From assembly GCF_016862895.1 (NCBI RefSeq), contig NZ_BONV01000002.1:310001-374000 (forward strand): a stretch of DNA of 64,000 nt. Direction: 5' to 3'. The stretch is from Planotetraspora kaengkrachanensis (GTDB lineage: Bacteria; Actinomycetota; Actinomycetes; Streptosporangiales; Streptosporangiaceae). Below, piece by piece: positions 34,939 through 44,666 of this stretch (positions are counted from its first letter, which is position 1; the number at the start of each line of letters is the position of its first letter). The position numbers and the translations under genes are program-made. Below the pieces are notes generated by a model. That model saw only the letters and a list, made by a program, of their open reading frames with translations. It was not told where the DNA came from and searched no databases.

Positions 34939-35553
34939 CTAGCGGGGCGTCGCCCTGGGTTCCGCCACGGCGCGTCCGGGTGTGCTCACGGCTCCCAGCA
35001 TGATTCTTTCTGCCGCGCGGACGGCCTCCGCCCGGCTCAGGCGACCGCCGGTGGCCTCGCGGGCCAGCGCCTCGCCCGCGCCGACGACGCCGAGCATCAG
35101 CGCCTTCCCCTCGCCTTCCGGCAGCGACACGAAGCGCTCCACGGCGCGCAGGTAGAGCACGGCGTAGCGCTCGCGCCCCTCTCTCAGCAGTTCCTCGGTA
35201 CCGGCGATCGAGGAGAGCGCCGCGGTCACCGCACCGAACTCCTTGCCGATGTGCAGCACACAGTCGACGTACGCCTCGGCCAGGATCCGCACGGTCTCCT
35301 CAAGCGAACGCACCCGCGCGCGCAGCGCCGTGGTCGCCGCTTCGGTCTGCTGGTCGTCGATGCGCCGGTAGAGCTCCGTCAGCAGTCCCGTCCGCGTCTC
35401 GAAGTGCTCATAGGCGACCGGCTTCGTGACGCCGGCCTCCTCGGCGACCCGGGCGAGCGTCAGCGCCTCGGCGCCCTCGGCCCGGACGATCGCCATCGCC
35501 GTGTCGAGCAGTTGCAGGCGTCGTTCCTCGCGCGCCAGCCGACGTCCGGCCAC
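34939..35553 (-). CDS. TetR-family transcriptional regulator
   Basis: A 204-residue TetR protein. The helix-turn-helix is LTLARVAEEAGVTKPVAYEH FETRTGLLTELYRR in continuous sequence, after RRLQLLDTAMAIVRAEGAEA; the ligand domain follows. GTG 35553 is chosen because GGAGG stands five bases upstream. It is divergent from a damaged NAD-binding gene with a strong promoter and a 9-bp-arm palindrome in between (35694-35736). A smaller palindrome, AAGTAGCTTACTT, lies close to its own start and may serve autoregulation. Confidence 0.9.
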   Translation of the reverse strand: MAGRRLAREERRLQLLDTAMAIVRAEGAEALTLARVAEEAGVTKPVAYEHFETRTGLLTELYRRIDDQQTEAATTALRARVRSLEETVRILAEAYVDCVLHIGKEFGAVTAALSSIAGTEELLREGRERYAVLYLRAVERFVSLPEGEGKALMLGVVGAGEALAREATGGRLSRAEAVRAAERIMLGAVSTPGRAVAEPRATPR

Positions 35554-35693
35554 GTGGTCCTCCGCCCGTCGCCGACAACCTACGGAAAGTAGCTTACTTC
35601 GCACGCGTCGCCGCTTCCGCCCCGTCCTTCGCCCGGCGAGGTCGCTCCCACAGAGGCGGACGACGCCCCTGGCGCATGCCCTCGGGCATGGCC

Positions 35694-35736
35694 TTGACAA
35701 GTAACCTACCAATGGTAACTTACTAAGAGTAAGTTA
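35694..35736 (+). promoter_or_regulatory. TetR-controlled promoter with operator palindrome
   Basis: TTGACA (35694-35699) and TAACTT (35716-35721), 16 bp apart, make a near-consensus promoter toward the gene at 35856. TAACTTACT (35716-35724) and AGTAAGTTA (35728-35736) form a perfect 9-bp inverted repeat with a 3-bp spacer that covers the -10. The rest of 35554-35855 shows nothing else. Confidence 0.75.
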
Positions 35737-35855
35737 GCTCCGCCGCCCGCCCCGGCACGCGATCCCGGCGCTCCCGTAGCCCGGCGCACGGAGCAGCCGG
35801 TGCGCGCCTCGCGCCGGGCGGCTGCGTACCTCTCCTTCTCTCCCTCTGGAAACAC

Positions 35856-36867
35856 ATGATGCATCGCATACTTGTCATCGGCGGCTACGGGCTCGTCGGC
35901 GGATGGCCGTCCGTCACCTGCGCACGGCAGGACACGACATCGACGTGGTGATCGGCGGACGGCGGCCCGCCGAGGCCGCCGCGACGGCTCGCGATCGGGG
36001 AGCGAGCGTCGTGAAGTTCGACGTCGGCGACGCCGAGACCGGGCCGGCCGCCGCAGGGCCGTTCGACCTGGTCGTCTCCGTGGTGCAGGACCCGGACGAC
36101 AATCTGCTGAGAGCGGCGCTGCGGGCCGGATCCGCGCACCTCGGGATCGTGCGCAAGGCGGACAACGTCGGACGCACCATGATCGCCGCGGCCGACCTGG
36201 CGCAGCGCCCAGCTTTGATCATGGGCCACTGGCAGGCGGGGGTCACGACGTTCGCCGCGCTGGCCGCCGCGCAGGAGTTCGGCCGGGTCGAGCGCATCGA
36301 GCTGGCCGCCGTGTTCGACCGGGCCGACCCCACCGGACCGATGACCGCCGACGACAGCGAGGCATTCTTCAACCGCGCACTCCTCCGCCGCGACGGACGT
36401 TGGGAGAACGTCGAACCGGCGAACGACATCCGCACCGTCGATCGGGACGGCCTTCCGGCGTTCGGCGCGCAACCCATGGGCGTCCTCGACGTGCCGGCGC
36501 TGGCGGCTTCACCGGTGCGCCGAACGTCCGCTTCGACCTGGGGATCGGAGACTCCTTCGGCACGCTCTCCGGCGGGACGGCGTCCCATGAGATCTACGCC
36601 GACCTGTGGGGCCGGGACGAGCACGACGTGCCGGCGGCACTCCGCACGGTGGTCAGCGACCCGCGAGGGCAGGCCCATCTGACCGCCCTCGGAGTGCTCA
36701 TCGGCATCGAGCGCCTCCTCGGCCTGGACGGCGCCGCGCCCCCGGAGCCCGGTGTGGTCCTTCCCGAAACGGCGATCGACCCGGTGCGCGCGCTGGACCG
36801 CCTGCGCGCGTTCGGCGTCGGCATCACCACCGTCCCCCTTCCGCCGGCCCCCTCAGCAGCGGACTGA
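35856..36867 (+). pseudogene. saccharopine-dehydrogenase-like NAD(P)-binding protein, two frameshifts
   Basis: The coding signal runs through three frames. ATG 35856 or 35859 opens HRILVIGGYGLVGG; near 35900 the homologous sequence moves to a second frame, MAVRHLRTAGHDIDVVIGGR ... DLVVSVVQDPDDNLLRAALR; near 36500 it moves again to VRFDLGIGDSFGTLSGG and IGIERLLGLDG. Each segment continues the previous one, as expected for the Sacchrp_dh_NADP fold with a C-terminal domain. It is the apparent target of the divergent TetR regulator. Two independent frameshifts point to a pseudogene, unless both are sequencing errors. Confidence 0.75.
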
Positions 36868-37123
36868 TCGCACCCGCGGCCAGCCTTCGGAATCCGTACG
36901 ATCGTGCCGGTGCCGCCGGACAAAGCACCGCAGGCCTGCCTGGTGAGCGCCACCCGCCCAGGCCAAGGCACCATGTTCGTGCGGTGGCGATCAATCCGCG
37001 AAGGCAAGCCTCACCCGACGTTCAGGTCCAGGCAATCCGGGGGCCATCGCTCGCGTGAAGGGTGGTACGCGTCCGCCTCTCTCTCCGAGGCAGGACGTCC
37101 CTACCCAACAGACGGAGAAGTAC

Positions 37124-39487
37124 ATGCGCATCCGCGCGCTGTTCGCCACCGCCGCCGCGGGCACGCTCGTCCTCTTAGGCGCCGCGGGCCCCGCTCTCGC
37201 AACCCCGGGCGCGGCAGACGACGCCCAGATTGAGGCGGCCTCGGTCGTCGCGAAGCCCCACCCTGGGGCGCCCCATGAGCGCGAGCTCATCGGCGCGCTG
37301 CACGAGCACAGCGGCTACTCGGACGGATGGCCCGGCTCCCGGCCCGCCGACTACTTCGCGTCTGGGCGCGACAAGCACGACCTGAACTTCGTCGGCTCGA
37401 GCGAGCACACCTCGAACGTCAACTCGCCGCTCGTCTTCAACGAGGAGTGCCTGGACCCGAGGGTCGCGCCGAGCTGCCTGAACGCCGATCCGGTCAACCC
37501 GCTCGACGCGCTGCGCAAGTGGGACGCGGAGCTTGAGCAGGCCCACGCCGCGACCGACCCCGCCAAGGACTTCGTCGGCTTCCGCGGGTTCGAGTGGACC
37601 TCGGACCGCATGGGCCACATCAACGTCTACTTTTCGCGCGAGAACTCGCTGCCCGAGACCGACGGCGGCAACATCGCGATGGATCGCTTCTACGACTGGC
37701 TGACGACCACCGGCAAGGACGGGCTGGCGGTGTTCAACCACCCCGGCGACAAGACGCTGTGCGGCCCGCTGCGCTGCGACGTCCGCAGCGACCTCGGCTT
37801 CGGCTGGGAGGACTTCAAGTACTTCCCGAAGGCCGACGACCAGATGGTCGGCATCGAGGTCTTCAACGGCGGCGGAGACTTCGGCACGCCGCCCGGCCAC
37901 AACGCCCCGCCGGAGGGCTGGTACGCCCACGCGCTGGACAAGGGCTGGCACGTCGGCGCGATCGGCGCCGAGGACAACGGGCACGACCGGACGGACGACT
38001 GGGGCGGCTCGCAGTACGCCAAGACCGTCGTCCTGGCCAAGGCCAACACCGAGAAGGACATCAAGGGCTCGATGGCCGACCGCCGCTTCTACGCGGTGCT
38101 CGACAACGCGCTGCGACTGGACTTCACGGTCGACGGGCACGGCATGGGCGAGCGGATCCACACCAACGGCAAGCGCCCGCTGGCGGTCGACGCGCACGTC
38201 CGCGGCTCGAGCACGCCGCTGCAGCTTGAGCTTGTCAGCAACGGCGGCACGGTGGTCGCCGGCGCGACCGGCGACCGGCTCGACGCCTCGCTGAAGGCGG
38301 CCGACGACACCTGGTACTTCCTCCGGGTCCTGCGCGACGGGCGCCCGGTCGCGTACTCCAGCCCGATCTGGGTCAACGACGACAAGCAGGCCGGAGCGCC
38401 GAAGGCGCCGAAGGGCGATCTGAGCACCACGGGCGGCCGCTGGCTGGCGGGCGACCTGAACGTCCACAGCTGCTTCTCCAGCGACGTCTACTGCGCCGGC
38501 ACCGACGACGCGAGCGAGGCCGACCCGTTCCGCCAGGGCGTCGACGTCCGCTCGCGCTTCGACGAGGCGGACAGCCGCGGGCTCGACTACCTCGCGGTCA
38601 CCGATGACGACGACATCCGCTCGGCGAGCGCGCGGGGCTCCGGCAGCCACGGTGTGCTCGCGATCCCCGGCTACGAGGACCAGGTCAAGGGCGACGCCCA
38701 CGTGCTCGGCGTGGACAAGCTGCTCGACAACGGCGACGGTTCCGCCGCCGCGATCAACGCGCTGGCCGACAAGGCGCGCGCGAAGGGCGGCGTCTTCCAG
38801 ATCGACCACCCCGGCTCCAAGATCACCAAGCCGTTCACCGGCTGCGACGCTTCGACGCTCACCTGGGGCTACGGCTTCGACGTACGACCGGACACGATCG
38901 AGGTCTGGAACCCGAGCTCGAGCATCCGCGCCGCCGAGGACTACCTCGACTGCTGGCTCCAGCGCGGCGCACGCGTCGCGCTGACCGGCGGCAGCGACGC
39001 CCAGACGCAGTACGGGCAGCCGCAGGGCGCCGGCTATCCCACCACCTGGGTGCTCGCGCGCAACCGCTCGCAGGGAGCCGTGCTCGAGGCGCTGCGGGCC
39101 GGCCGCACCAGCGTGTCCGCGCTGCCGCCGTCCGTCGGCGGGCGCCCGCTCGTGATCGAGGCAAAGCGCGGCGGGCACTTCGTGTCCGTCATCGGCGATG
39201 ACGTCCGTCCGGGCGAGGAGCTTCGCGTGCGCTCGCTCGACGCGCTCACCGACGGCTCGCTGCGCGTCGTCGCCAACGGCCAGAAGCTGCTCGACCAGCA
39301 CCTCACGCGCGACGGCGCGATCGAGTTCACCGCCCCGGCCCAGCCGGGCTGGGTGCGTGCCGAGTTGCGCCTCGGCAACGACCTGCTCGAGCAGACCCCG
39401 CTGTGCGGACCGATCAACGCCGGCGTGAACCTGTGCCCGTACGACGCCGCGATGGTCGCGATGACCTCGCCCGTCTACGTCCGCTGA
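37124..39487 (+). CDS. secreted protein with two PHP-type metallohydrolase domains (CehA/McbA-like)
   Basis: A 787-residue exported protein. The signal peptide is MRIRALFATAAAGTLVLLGA with a cleavage site after GPALA. The first PHP-like domain starts ELIGALHEHSGYSDGWPGSR (about residues 55-75), with FVGSSEHT and VFNHPGD; the second starts LAGDLNVHSCFSSD near residue 442, with YLAVTDDDD, IDHPGS and ALTGGSDAQT. These supply His/Asp metal ligands of DUF3604/CehA-like enzymes, which hydrolyse phosphate or carbamate esters. GGAGAA precedes ATG 37124. Arg codons are mostly CGC, unlike nearby genes, hinting at a foreign origin. A strong terminator follows. Confidence 0.85.
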   Translation: MRIRALFATAAAGTLVLLGAAGPALATPGAADDAQIEAASVVAKPHPGAPHERELIGALHEHSGYSDGWPGSRPADYFASGRDKHDLNFVGSSEHTSNVNSPLVFNEECLDPRVAPSCLNADPVNPLDALRKWDAELEQAHAATDPAKDFVGFRGFEWTSDRMGHINVYFSRENSLPETDGGNIAMDRFYDWLTTTGKDGLAVFNHPGDKTLCGPLRCDVRSDLGFGWEDFKYFPKADDQMVGIEVFNGGGDFGTPPGHNAPPEGWYAHALDKGWHVGAIGAEDNGHDRTDDWGGSQYAKTVVLAKANTEKDIKGSMADRRFYAVLDNALRLDFTVDGHGMGERIHTNGKRPLAVDAHVRGSSTPLQLELVSNGGTVVAGATGDRLDASLKAADDTWYFLRVLRDGRPVAYSSPIWVNDDKQAGAPKAPKGDLSTTGGRWLAGDLNVHSCFSSDVYCAGTDDASEADPFRQGVDVRSRFDEADSRGLDYLAVTDDDDIRSASARGSGSHGVLAIPGYEDQVKGDAHVLGVDKLLDNGDGSAAAINALADKARAKGGVFQIDHPGSKITKPFTGCDASTLTWGYGFDVRPDTIEVWNPSSSIRAAEDYLDCWLQRGARVALTGGSDAQTQYGQPQGAGYPTTWVLARNRSQGAVLEALRAGRTSVSALPPSVGGRPLVIEAKRGGHFVSVIGDDVRPGEELRVRSLDALTDGSLRVVANGQKLLDQHLTRDGAIEFTAPAQPGWVRAELRLGNDLLEQTPLCGPINAGVNLCPYDAAMVAMTSPVYVR

Positions 39488-39506
39488 TCCGTCGATTCCG
39501 GTAACG

Positions 39507-39543
39507 ACGAAGGCCCCGGTCCTAAGTGGACCGGGGCCTTCGT
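39507..39543 (+). terminator. intrinsic terminator hairpin
   Basis: ACGAAGGCCCCGGTCC (39507-39522) pairs perfectly with GGACCGGGGCCTTCGT (39528-39543), a 16-bp stem with a 5-nt loop, 19 bp after the PHP gene stop. Confidence 0.9.
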
Positions 39544-39877
39544 GCAACGTGGGAACAGCACGCCCATTCAAGGGGTTCCGGCCGACCCGGCCGGAAGCAT
39601 GCGCCCTAGAGCAAAGCCACATCAGGCCGCACATCTGCCTCCGCCGAATTGTGAGGCGCCCCGGTGAAGTGTCACGAGGGAAGGGTTCTCGCGAGAGAGT
39701 CGCCGATCACGGCGAGGCTCCGGAGAAAAATGTGTCCGATGCCACTTGCCATTTCCCTACCAGCGACAATGCGCGAATCATTACACCGGGAGCATGAATT
39801 GATGGCCGTCATAATTTGACACCGGAAACGAGAGGGGTTCGCCTTACTCGCAAATTTGCTCTTATAAGTGAAGTCAT
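39544..39877. other. intergenic stretch, mostly empty
   Basis: It holds a small hairpin (TTCCGGCC/GGCCGGAA, 39576-39596) and becomes AT-rich toward its end, where TTATAAG about 10-15 bases before the next start could be a -10 box. No open frame here resembles a gene. Confidence 0.5.
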
Positions 39878-40819
39878 GTGGCGCTGGTCAATGATGCGCG
39901 GAATGACCGCTATGATCGCGCCGTGATAAATCAGGAAATAGTGGCAGAACATAACTCCAATTCGCCGGCGGTCGACAATGCCGCCCCAGTCGAGTCGGAG
40001 TCCGGCGGCAGCGTCATCGAACTCCTCGAACGCATCGGCTCGATCGTGCTGCCCGTCGGCGTCGCGCTCTACGCAGTCCTCTACATCGGCGTCGAAGAGA
40101 TGTACGCGGTGTTCGGCATCAGTCCGCAGCAGGCGGGGATCGACCAGTCGGTTCTGTTCGGCCGGCTAACCGGGACGCTGGTGCTCGTGCTGCTGCTCGG
40201 CATCCCTCTCGTCGGCCTGGTCGTCGGGCTGGGGTGGCTGCTCGACAAGGTGACCCTCGGCATGGCGGGCAGGGTGGTGCGAGGCGTCAGAGAGCGGCCC
40301 TGGGTGATCGCCCTGGTGGCCGCGTTGTGGTGCGGCGCCACCTACTGGGGGTTCTTCAACTTCTTCGGCGACCTCGACCTCACCGTCATGGTCGTCATCG
40401 CCGTGGTGCTGGGCGTGCTGGCCTTCCTGATCCCGTTCCGGCTGCTGCGCCGCAAGCCGGTCGGCCGTGCGGGGATGAAGGTGCTCATCGGCAGCCTGAC
40501 CGGTCTCGGCCTCGGATTCGTGCTCATCCTGCAGATGGCGAACGGAGCGGTGGAGGTGCAGGAGACCGGCAAGGCCAACCTGCTGCTGAGCACCGTGGGC
40601 TTCCAGGACCAGTGGGCGGTGCTGAAGAACGCCGACGACGACAAGCCGCTCTACGACGGCAGGTGGATGATGTTGCTCGGGGAGAGCGAGGGCACCTACC
40701 TCTTCTACGACTGCGACAAGATGGCGACCATGCGCATCCCCATGGATCACGCCAACCTGAGCGACCTGCAGCTCGACCCCGAGCGTGAGAAGGGATTCAC
40801 CTGCGGGAGCCTCGCCTAA
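39878..40819 (+). CDS. multi-pass membrane protein, function unknown
   Basis: A 313-residue protein. After an acidic N terminus (~45 residues) come five to six hydrophobic segments: IVLPVGVALYAVLYIGV, LTGTLVLVLLLGIPLVGLVV, WVIALVAALWCGATYWGF, LTVMVVIAVVLGVLAFLIPF and VLIGSLTGLGLGFVLILQM, then a soluble C-terminal domain of ~90 residues with YLFYDCDKMATMRIPM. No family recognised. GTG 39878 is likely leaderless because TATAAG lies just upstream; GTG 39923 is an alternative. It precedes dnaE by 228 bp. Confidence 0.75.
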   Translation: MALVNDARNDRYDRAVINQEIVAEHNSNSPAVDNAAPVESESGGSVIELLERIGSIVLPVGVALYAVLYIGVEEMYAVFGISPQQAGIDQSVLFGRLTGTLVLVLLLGIPLVGLVVGLGWLLDKVTLGMAGRVVRGVRERPWVIALVAALWCGATYWGFFNFFGDLDLTVMVVIAVVLGVLAFLIPFRLLRRKPVGRAGMKVLIGSLTGLGLGFVLILQMANGAVEVQETGKANLLLSTVGFQDQWAVLKNADDDKPLYDGRWMMLLGESEGTYLFYDCDKMATMRIPMDHANLSDLQLDPEREKGFTCGSLA

Positions 40820-41047
40820 GGCCGAAGCGGGCGGCGAGGACGTGGCGGCCCGGGCCCGCCACCGGCCGACCGGCATCCGAGGCGTCGGCGGACGGCACCG
40901 AATCGGCCGCGCGGCCCGGTCACGTTGGCCGACGTCTCGGTCCGGCCACCGATTGCGTCCTTTTCCGGTTGAGCACGACCGGCCACGGCGGCTCGATCGG
41001 TAGAGTTGGTCGCCTCATGCGCCCCACCCGAAAGGCCAAGATCACCC

Positions 41048-44000
41048 GTGGCTGATTCGTTCGTTCATCTGCATGTTCACACTGAGTACTCGATGCTGGA
41101 TGGCGCGGCGAAGATCGGCAAATTGGCCACGCGGGCGGCTGAGCTGGGGATGCCGGCGATCGCGATGAGCGATCACGGCAACATGTTCGGCGCCTACGAG
41201 TTCCAGCAGAAGATGACCGCCGCCGGGGTGAAGCCGATCATCGGGATCGAGGGCTACGTCAGCCCCGAATCCCGCTTCTACAAACATGCGGTGTTCTGGG
41301 GGGAACCCCACCAGCGCAAGTCCGACGAGCGGACCGGACTGGGCGGCGACGTGTCGGCCAGCGGCACCTACCTGCACAAGACGATGTGGGCGGTCAACGC
41401 CCAGGGGCTGCGCAACCTGTTCCGGATCTCTTCGCTGGCCTCGCTCGAGGGCCACATGAAGAAGTATCCGCGCATGGACGACGAACTCTTCGAGCAGTAC
41501 CACGAGGGGATCGTCGCCACCACCGGCTGCCCCTCCGGCGCGGTCCAGACGAGGCTCCGGCTCGGCCAGTACGACAAGGCTCTGGAGCACGCCGCCAAGT
41601 ACCAGGAGATCTTCGGGCGCGACAACTACTTCCTGGAGATCATGGATCACGGCGGGATCCCGATCGAGACGGGGGTCCGCAGCGACCTCCTGCGTATCGG
41701 TGAGACGCTCGGCATCCCTCCGCTGGTCACCAACGACTCCCACTACGTCACCGAAGACCAGTCGACCGCCCACGACGCGTTGCTGTGCGTGGGAACGAAC
41801 TCCCAGATCAGCGACCCGAGCCGGTTCCGGTTCTCCGGCAACGGCTACTACGTGCGCTCCGCCGAGGAGATGTGGGCGCTCGACCCGAACTCGGAGGTGT
41901 GGGCACAGGGCTGCAAGAACACCCTGCTGATCGCCGAACGTGTCGAGTCCTACGACGAGGTGTTCGCGCACCGTGACCTCGCCGCCAAGTTCCCGGTCCC
42001 CGAGGGGGAGACCGAGATGAGCTGGCTCCGCAAGGAGGCCCAGCGCGGTGCGGTCCGCCGTTACGGCGACCCCGTTCCGGCCGACGTGCTGGAACGCATC
42101 GAGTACGAACTCGGCGTCATCGAGAACATGGGGTTCCCCGGCTACTTCCTCGTCGTCGCCGACATCTGCAAATACGCGCGCGACAACGGAATCTGGATCG
42201 GCCCCGGCCGAGGATCGGCCACGGGCTCCATGGTGGCCTACGTCACCGGCATCACCGAGCTCGACCCCATTGAGCATTCCCTGCTGTTCGAGCGGTTTCT
42301 GAATCCCGAGCGCATCTCCATGCCCGACGTCGACCTCGACTTCGACGAGCGTCGTCGCGGCGACATGATCCGCTACGTCACCGAGCGGTACGGCGAGGAC
42401 AACGTCTCGCTGATCATCACCTACATGACGATCAAGTCGAAGGCCGCGGTCAAGGACGCCGCTCGCGTCCTCGGCTACCCCTTCATGGTCGGGGAGAAGA
42501 TCACCAAGGCGTTCCCGCCCGCCGTCATGGGCAAGGAGATCCCGCTCACCGGCATCTTCGACGACAAACACCCTCGATACCCCGAGGCGACCGAGCTCAG
42601 AAAGCTGTACGAGGACGACCAGGACGTCAAGCAGGTCATCGACACCGCTCTCGGCCTGGAGGGACTCACCCGGGGCACCGGCGTGCACGCCGCGGGTGTC
42701 ATCTTGTCCTCCCAGCCCCTGATCGACGTGATGCCGATCTTCATGCGGGCCGACGACGGCGCCCGCATCACCGGCTTCGACGGGCCCAGCAGCGAGAACA
42801 TGGGCGCGCTGAAGATGGACTTCCTCGGCCTGCGCAACCTGACCGTCATCGGCGACGCCGTCCAGAACGTCAAGGCCAACCGCGGCATCGACCTGGACAT
42901 GCTCTCTCTGTCACTGGACGACAAGAACACCTACGAACTGCTGGCACGTGGCGACACGCTCGGGGTGTTCCAGCTCGACAGCTCGATGATGCGCGATCTC
43001 ACCAAGCTGATCGCCCCGGCTCGGTTCGAAGACATCTCGTCGGTCCTGGCGCTTGGCCGTCCCGGTCCCATGGGAGCCAACGCCCATACCAACTACGCGC
43101 TGCGCAAGGCCGGGCAGCAGGAGATCAAACCGATCCACCCGTCGCTCGCCGAGGCGCTCGAGCCGATCCTCGGCACGACCTACCACCTGGTGGTCTACCA
43201 AGAGCAAGTCATGGCCATCGCGCAGCAACTGGCCGGGTACACCCTCGGCGGCGCCGACATCCTGCGCAGAGCGATGGGCAAGAAGAAGAAGGAGGAGATG
43301 GACAAGCAATGGGCCACCTTCTCCTCCGGAATGGTCAACAGGGGATACACCGAAGAATCCGCCAAGGCCGTCTGGGACGTCCTGGAACCGTTCAGCTCCT
43401 ACGGATTCAACAAGTCCCACACCGCCGGCTACGGGCTCGTCTCCTACTGGACCGCCTACCTCAAGGCCAACTACCAGGCCGAGTACATGGCCGCCCTGCT
43501 CACCTCGGTCGGCACGAACAAGGATCGGATGGCGCTCTACCTCGCTGAGTGCCGTCGTATGAAGCTGAAGGTCCTGCCGCCGGACGTCAACGAATCCGGC
43601 CTGCGTTTCAGCGCTGTCGGTGAGGACGTGCGGTTCGGGCTCGGCGCCGTCCAGAACGTCGGCGAGAACGCCATCAACGGCATCATCTCGGCCCGCACCG
43701 CCAAGGGCGCCTTCACCGATTTCAATGACTTCCTGACGAAGGTTCCGCAGGTCGTCTGCAACAAGCGCACCATCGAATCGCTGATCAAGGCCGGCGCGTT
43801 CGACGAGCTCGGCCACTCCCGGATGGGCCTGGTCCAGATCCATGACCAGGCGGTGGACTCGGTCATCGACGTCAAACGGAAAGAGGCCCTCGGCCAGGAC
43901 TCGCTGTTCGGCGCGTTCGACGACGACGGCAGCGAAAACGGCAGCGTCTTCCACGTCCTGGTTCCCGCTGGAGAGTGGGACAAGAAGACCAAGCTCGCCT

Positions 44001-44635
44001 TCGAACGGGAGATGCTCGGCCTCTACGTGTCCGATCACCCGCTCAATGGAGCGGAACGCGTCCTCGAGCGCAATCGCGATCTGACCATCGCCCAAGTCCT
44101 CGACGGTCAGGCGGGCTTCGGCAACGTTCGCATCGCCGGCATCATTTCCGGCGTCGACAAGAAGGTCACCAAGAAGGGCGACGTCTGGGCGATCCTCAAG
44201 ATCGAGGACCACGACGCGTCCATCGAGGTGCCCTGCTTCCCCCAGACCTACCAGTTGTATGGGACGAACCTCGCACCCGACCTGGTCGTCTCCGTCACCG
44301 GCCGGATCCGCTCACGCGGCGACGGTGAGGAGACGACGGTGTCGTTCAACGCCATGGACATCTCGTTCCTGGACATCTCCGGAATCCAGGCGGACGGGCG
44401 TGAACCTGTGGTCATCGCCCTTCGCGAGGAACGCGTGACTGAAGATCTCGTCAGTGAACTCAAACGGATCTTGACGGTGCATCCCGGTGATACGCCGGTC
44501 CGTATCCGTGTGGAACGCCTCAATCGCAGGATCAGCCTCGTCGAGCTCCCCGACTATACGGTCAACATCAGCAACGGAGCATTCGCGGGAGACATCAAGG
44601 TCCTTCTCGGCGCAGGCGCGCTGGTTGGACCATGA
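41048..44635 (+). CDS. dnaE: DNA polymerase III alpha subunit (DnaE1 type)
   Basis: A 1195-residue C-family polymerase. The PHP domain opens FVHLHVHTEYSMLDGAAKIG with SDHGNMFGAYEF; the palm carries GPGRGSATGSMVAYV, PDVDLDFDERRRGDMIRYVT (two catalytic Asp, near residue 425) and KMDFLGLRNLTV (third Asp); then FNKSHTAGYGLVSYWTAYLK and an OB-fold (IAGIISGVDKKVTKKGDVWA). Length and domains fit replicative DnaE1, not ImuC. From memory the palm segment ITGFDGPSSENMGALKMDFL differs from the usual TQ-x-D-Y version, so a second, divergent copy is possible. GTG 41048. The stop overlaps an ATGA. Confidence 0.93.
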   Translation: MADSFVHLHVHTEYSMLDGAAKIGKLATRAAELGMPAIAMSDHGNMFGAYEFQQKMTAAGVKPIIGIEGYVSPESRFYKHAVFWGEPHQRKSDERTGLGGDVSASGTYLHKTMWAVNAQGLRNLFRISSLASLEGHMKKYPRMDDELFEQYHEGIVATTGCPSGAVQTRLRLGQYDKALEHAAKYQEIFGRDNYFLEIMDHGGIPIETGVRSDLLRIGETLGIPPLVTNDSHYVTEDQSTAHDALLCVGTNSQISDPSRFRFSGNGYYVRSAEEMWALDPNSEVWAQGCKNTLLIAERVESYDEVFAHRDLAAKFPVPEGETEMSWLRKEAQRGAVRRYGDPVPADVLERIEYELGVIENMGFPGYFLVVADICKYARDNGIWIGPGRGSATGSMVAYVTGITELDPIEHSLLFERFLNPERISMPDVDLDFDERRRGDMIRYVTERYGEDNVSLIITYMTIKSKAAVKDAARVLGYPFMVGEKITKAFPPAVMGKEIPLTGIFDDKHPRYPEATELRKLYEDDQDVKQVIDTALGLEGLTRGTGVHAAGVILSSQPLIDVMPIFMRADDGARITGFDGPSSENMGALKMDFLGLRNLTVIGDAVQNVKANRGIDLDMLSLSLDDKNTYELLARGDTLGVFQLDSSMMRDLTKLIAPARFEDISSVLALGRPGPMGANAHTNYALRKAGQQEIKPIHPSLAEALEPILGTTYHLVVYQEQVMAIAQQLAGYTLGGADILRRAMGKKKKEEMDKQWATFSSGMVNRGYTEESAKAVWDVLEPFSSYGFNKSHTAGYGLVSYWTAYLKANYQAEYMAALLTSVGTNKDRMALYLAECRRMKLKVLPPDVNESGLRFSAVGEDVRFGLGAVQNVGENAINGIISARTAKGAFTDFNDFLTKVPQVVCNKRTIESLIKAGAFDELGHSRMGLVQIHDQAVDSVIDVKRKEALGQDSLFGAFDDDGSENGSVFHVLVPAGEWDKKTKLAFEREMLGLYVSDHPLNGAERVLERNRDLTIAQVLDGQAGFGNVRIAGIISGVDKKVTKKGDVWAILKIEDHDASIEVPCFPQTYQLYGTNLAPDLVVSVTGRIRSRGDGEETTVSFNAMDISFLDISGIQADGREPVVIALREERVTEDLVSELKRILTVHPGDTPVRIRVERLNRRISLVELPDYTVNISNGAFAGDIKVLLGAGALVGP

Positions 44636-44666
44636 CAGGAGGCTCAGCGCTTCAGCACGCGTCGAG

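Noticed and set aside
37175-39634. An 819-codon open frame on the minus strand
   Set aside because: Antisense of the double-PHP gene; Val/Arg/Gly-rich low-complexity translation with no domain.
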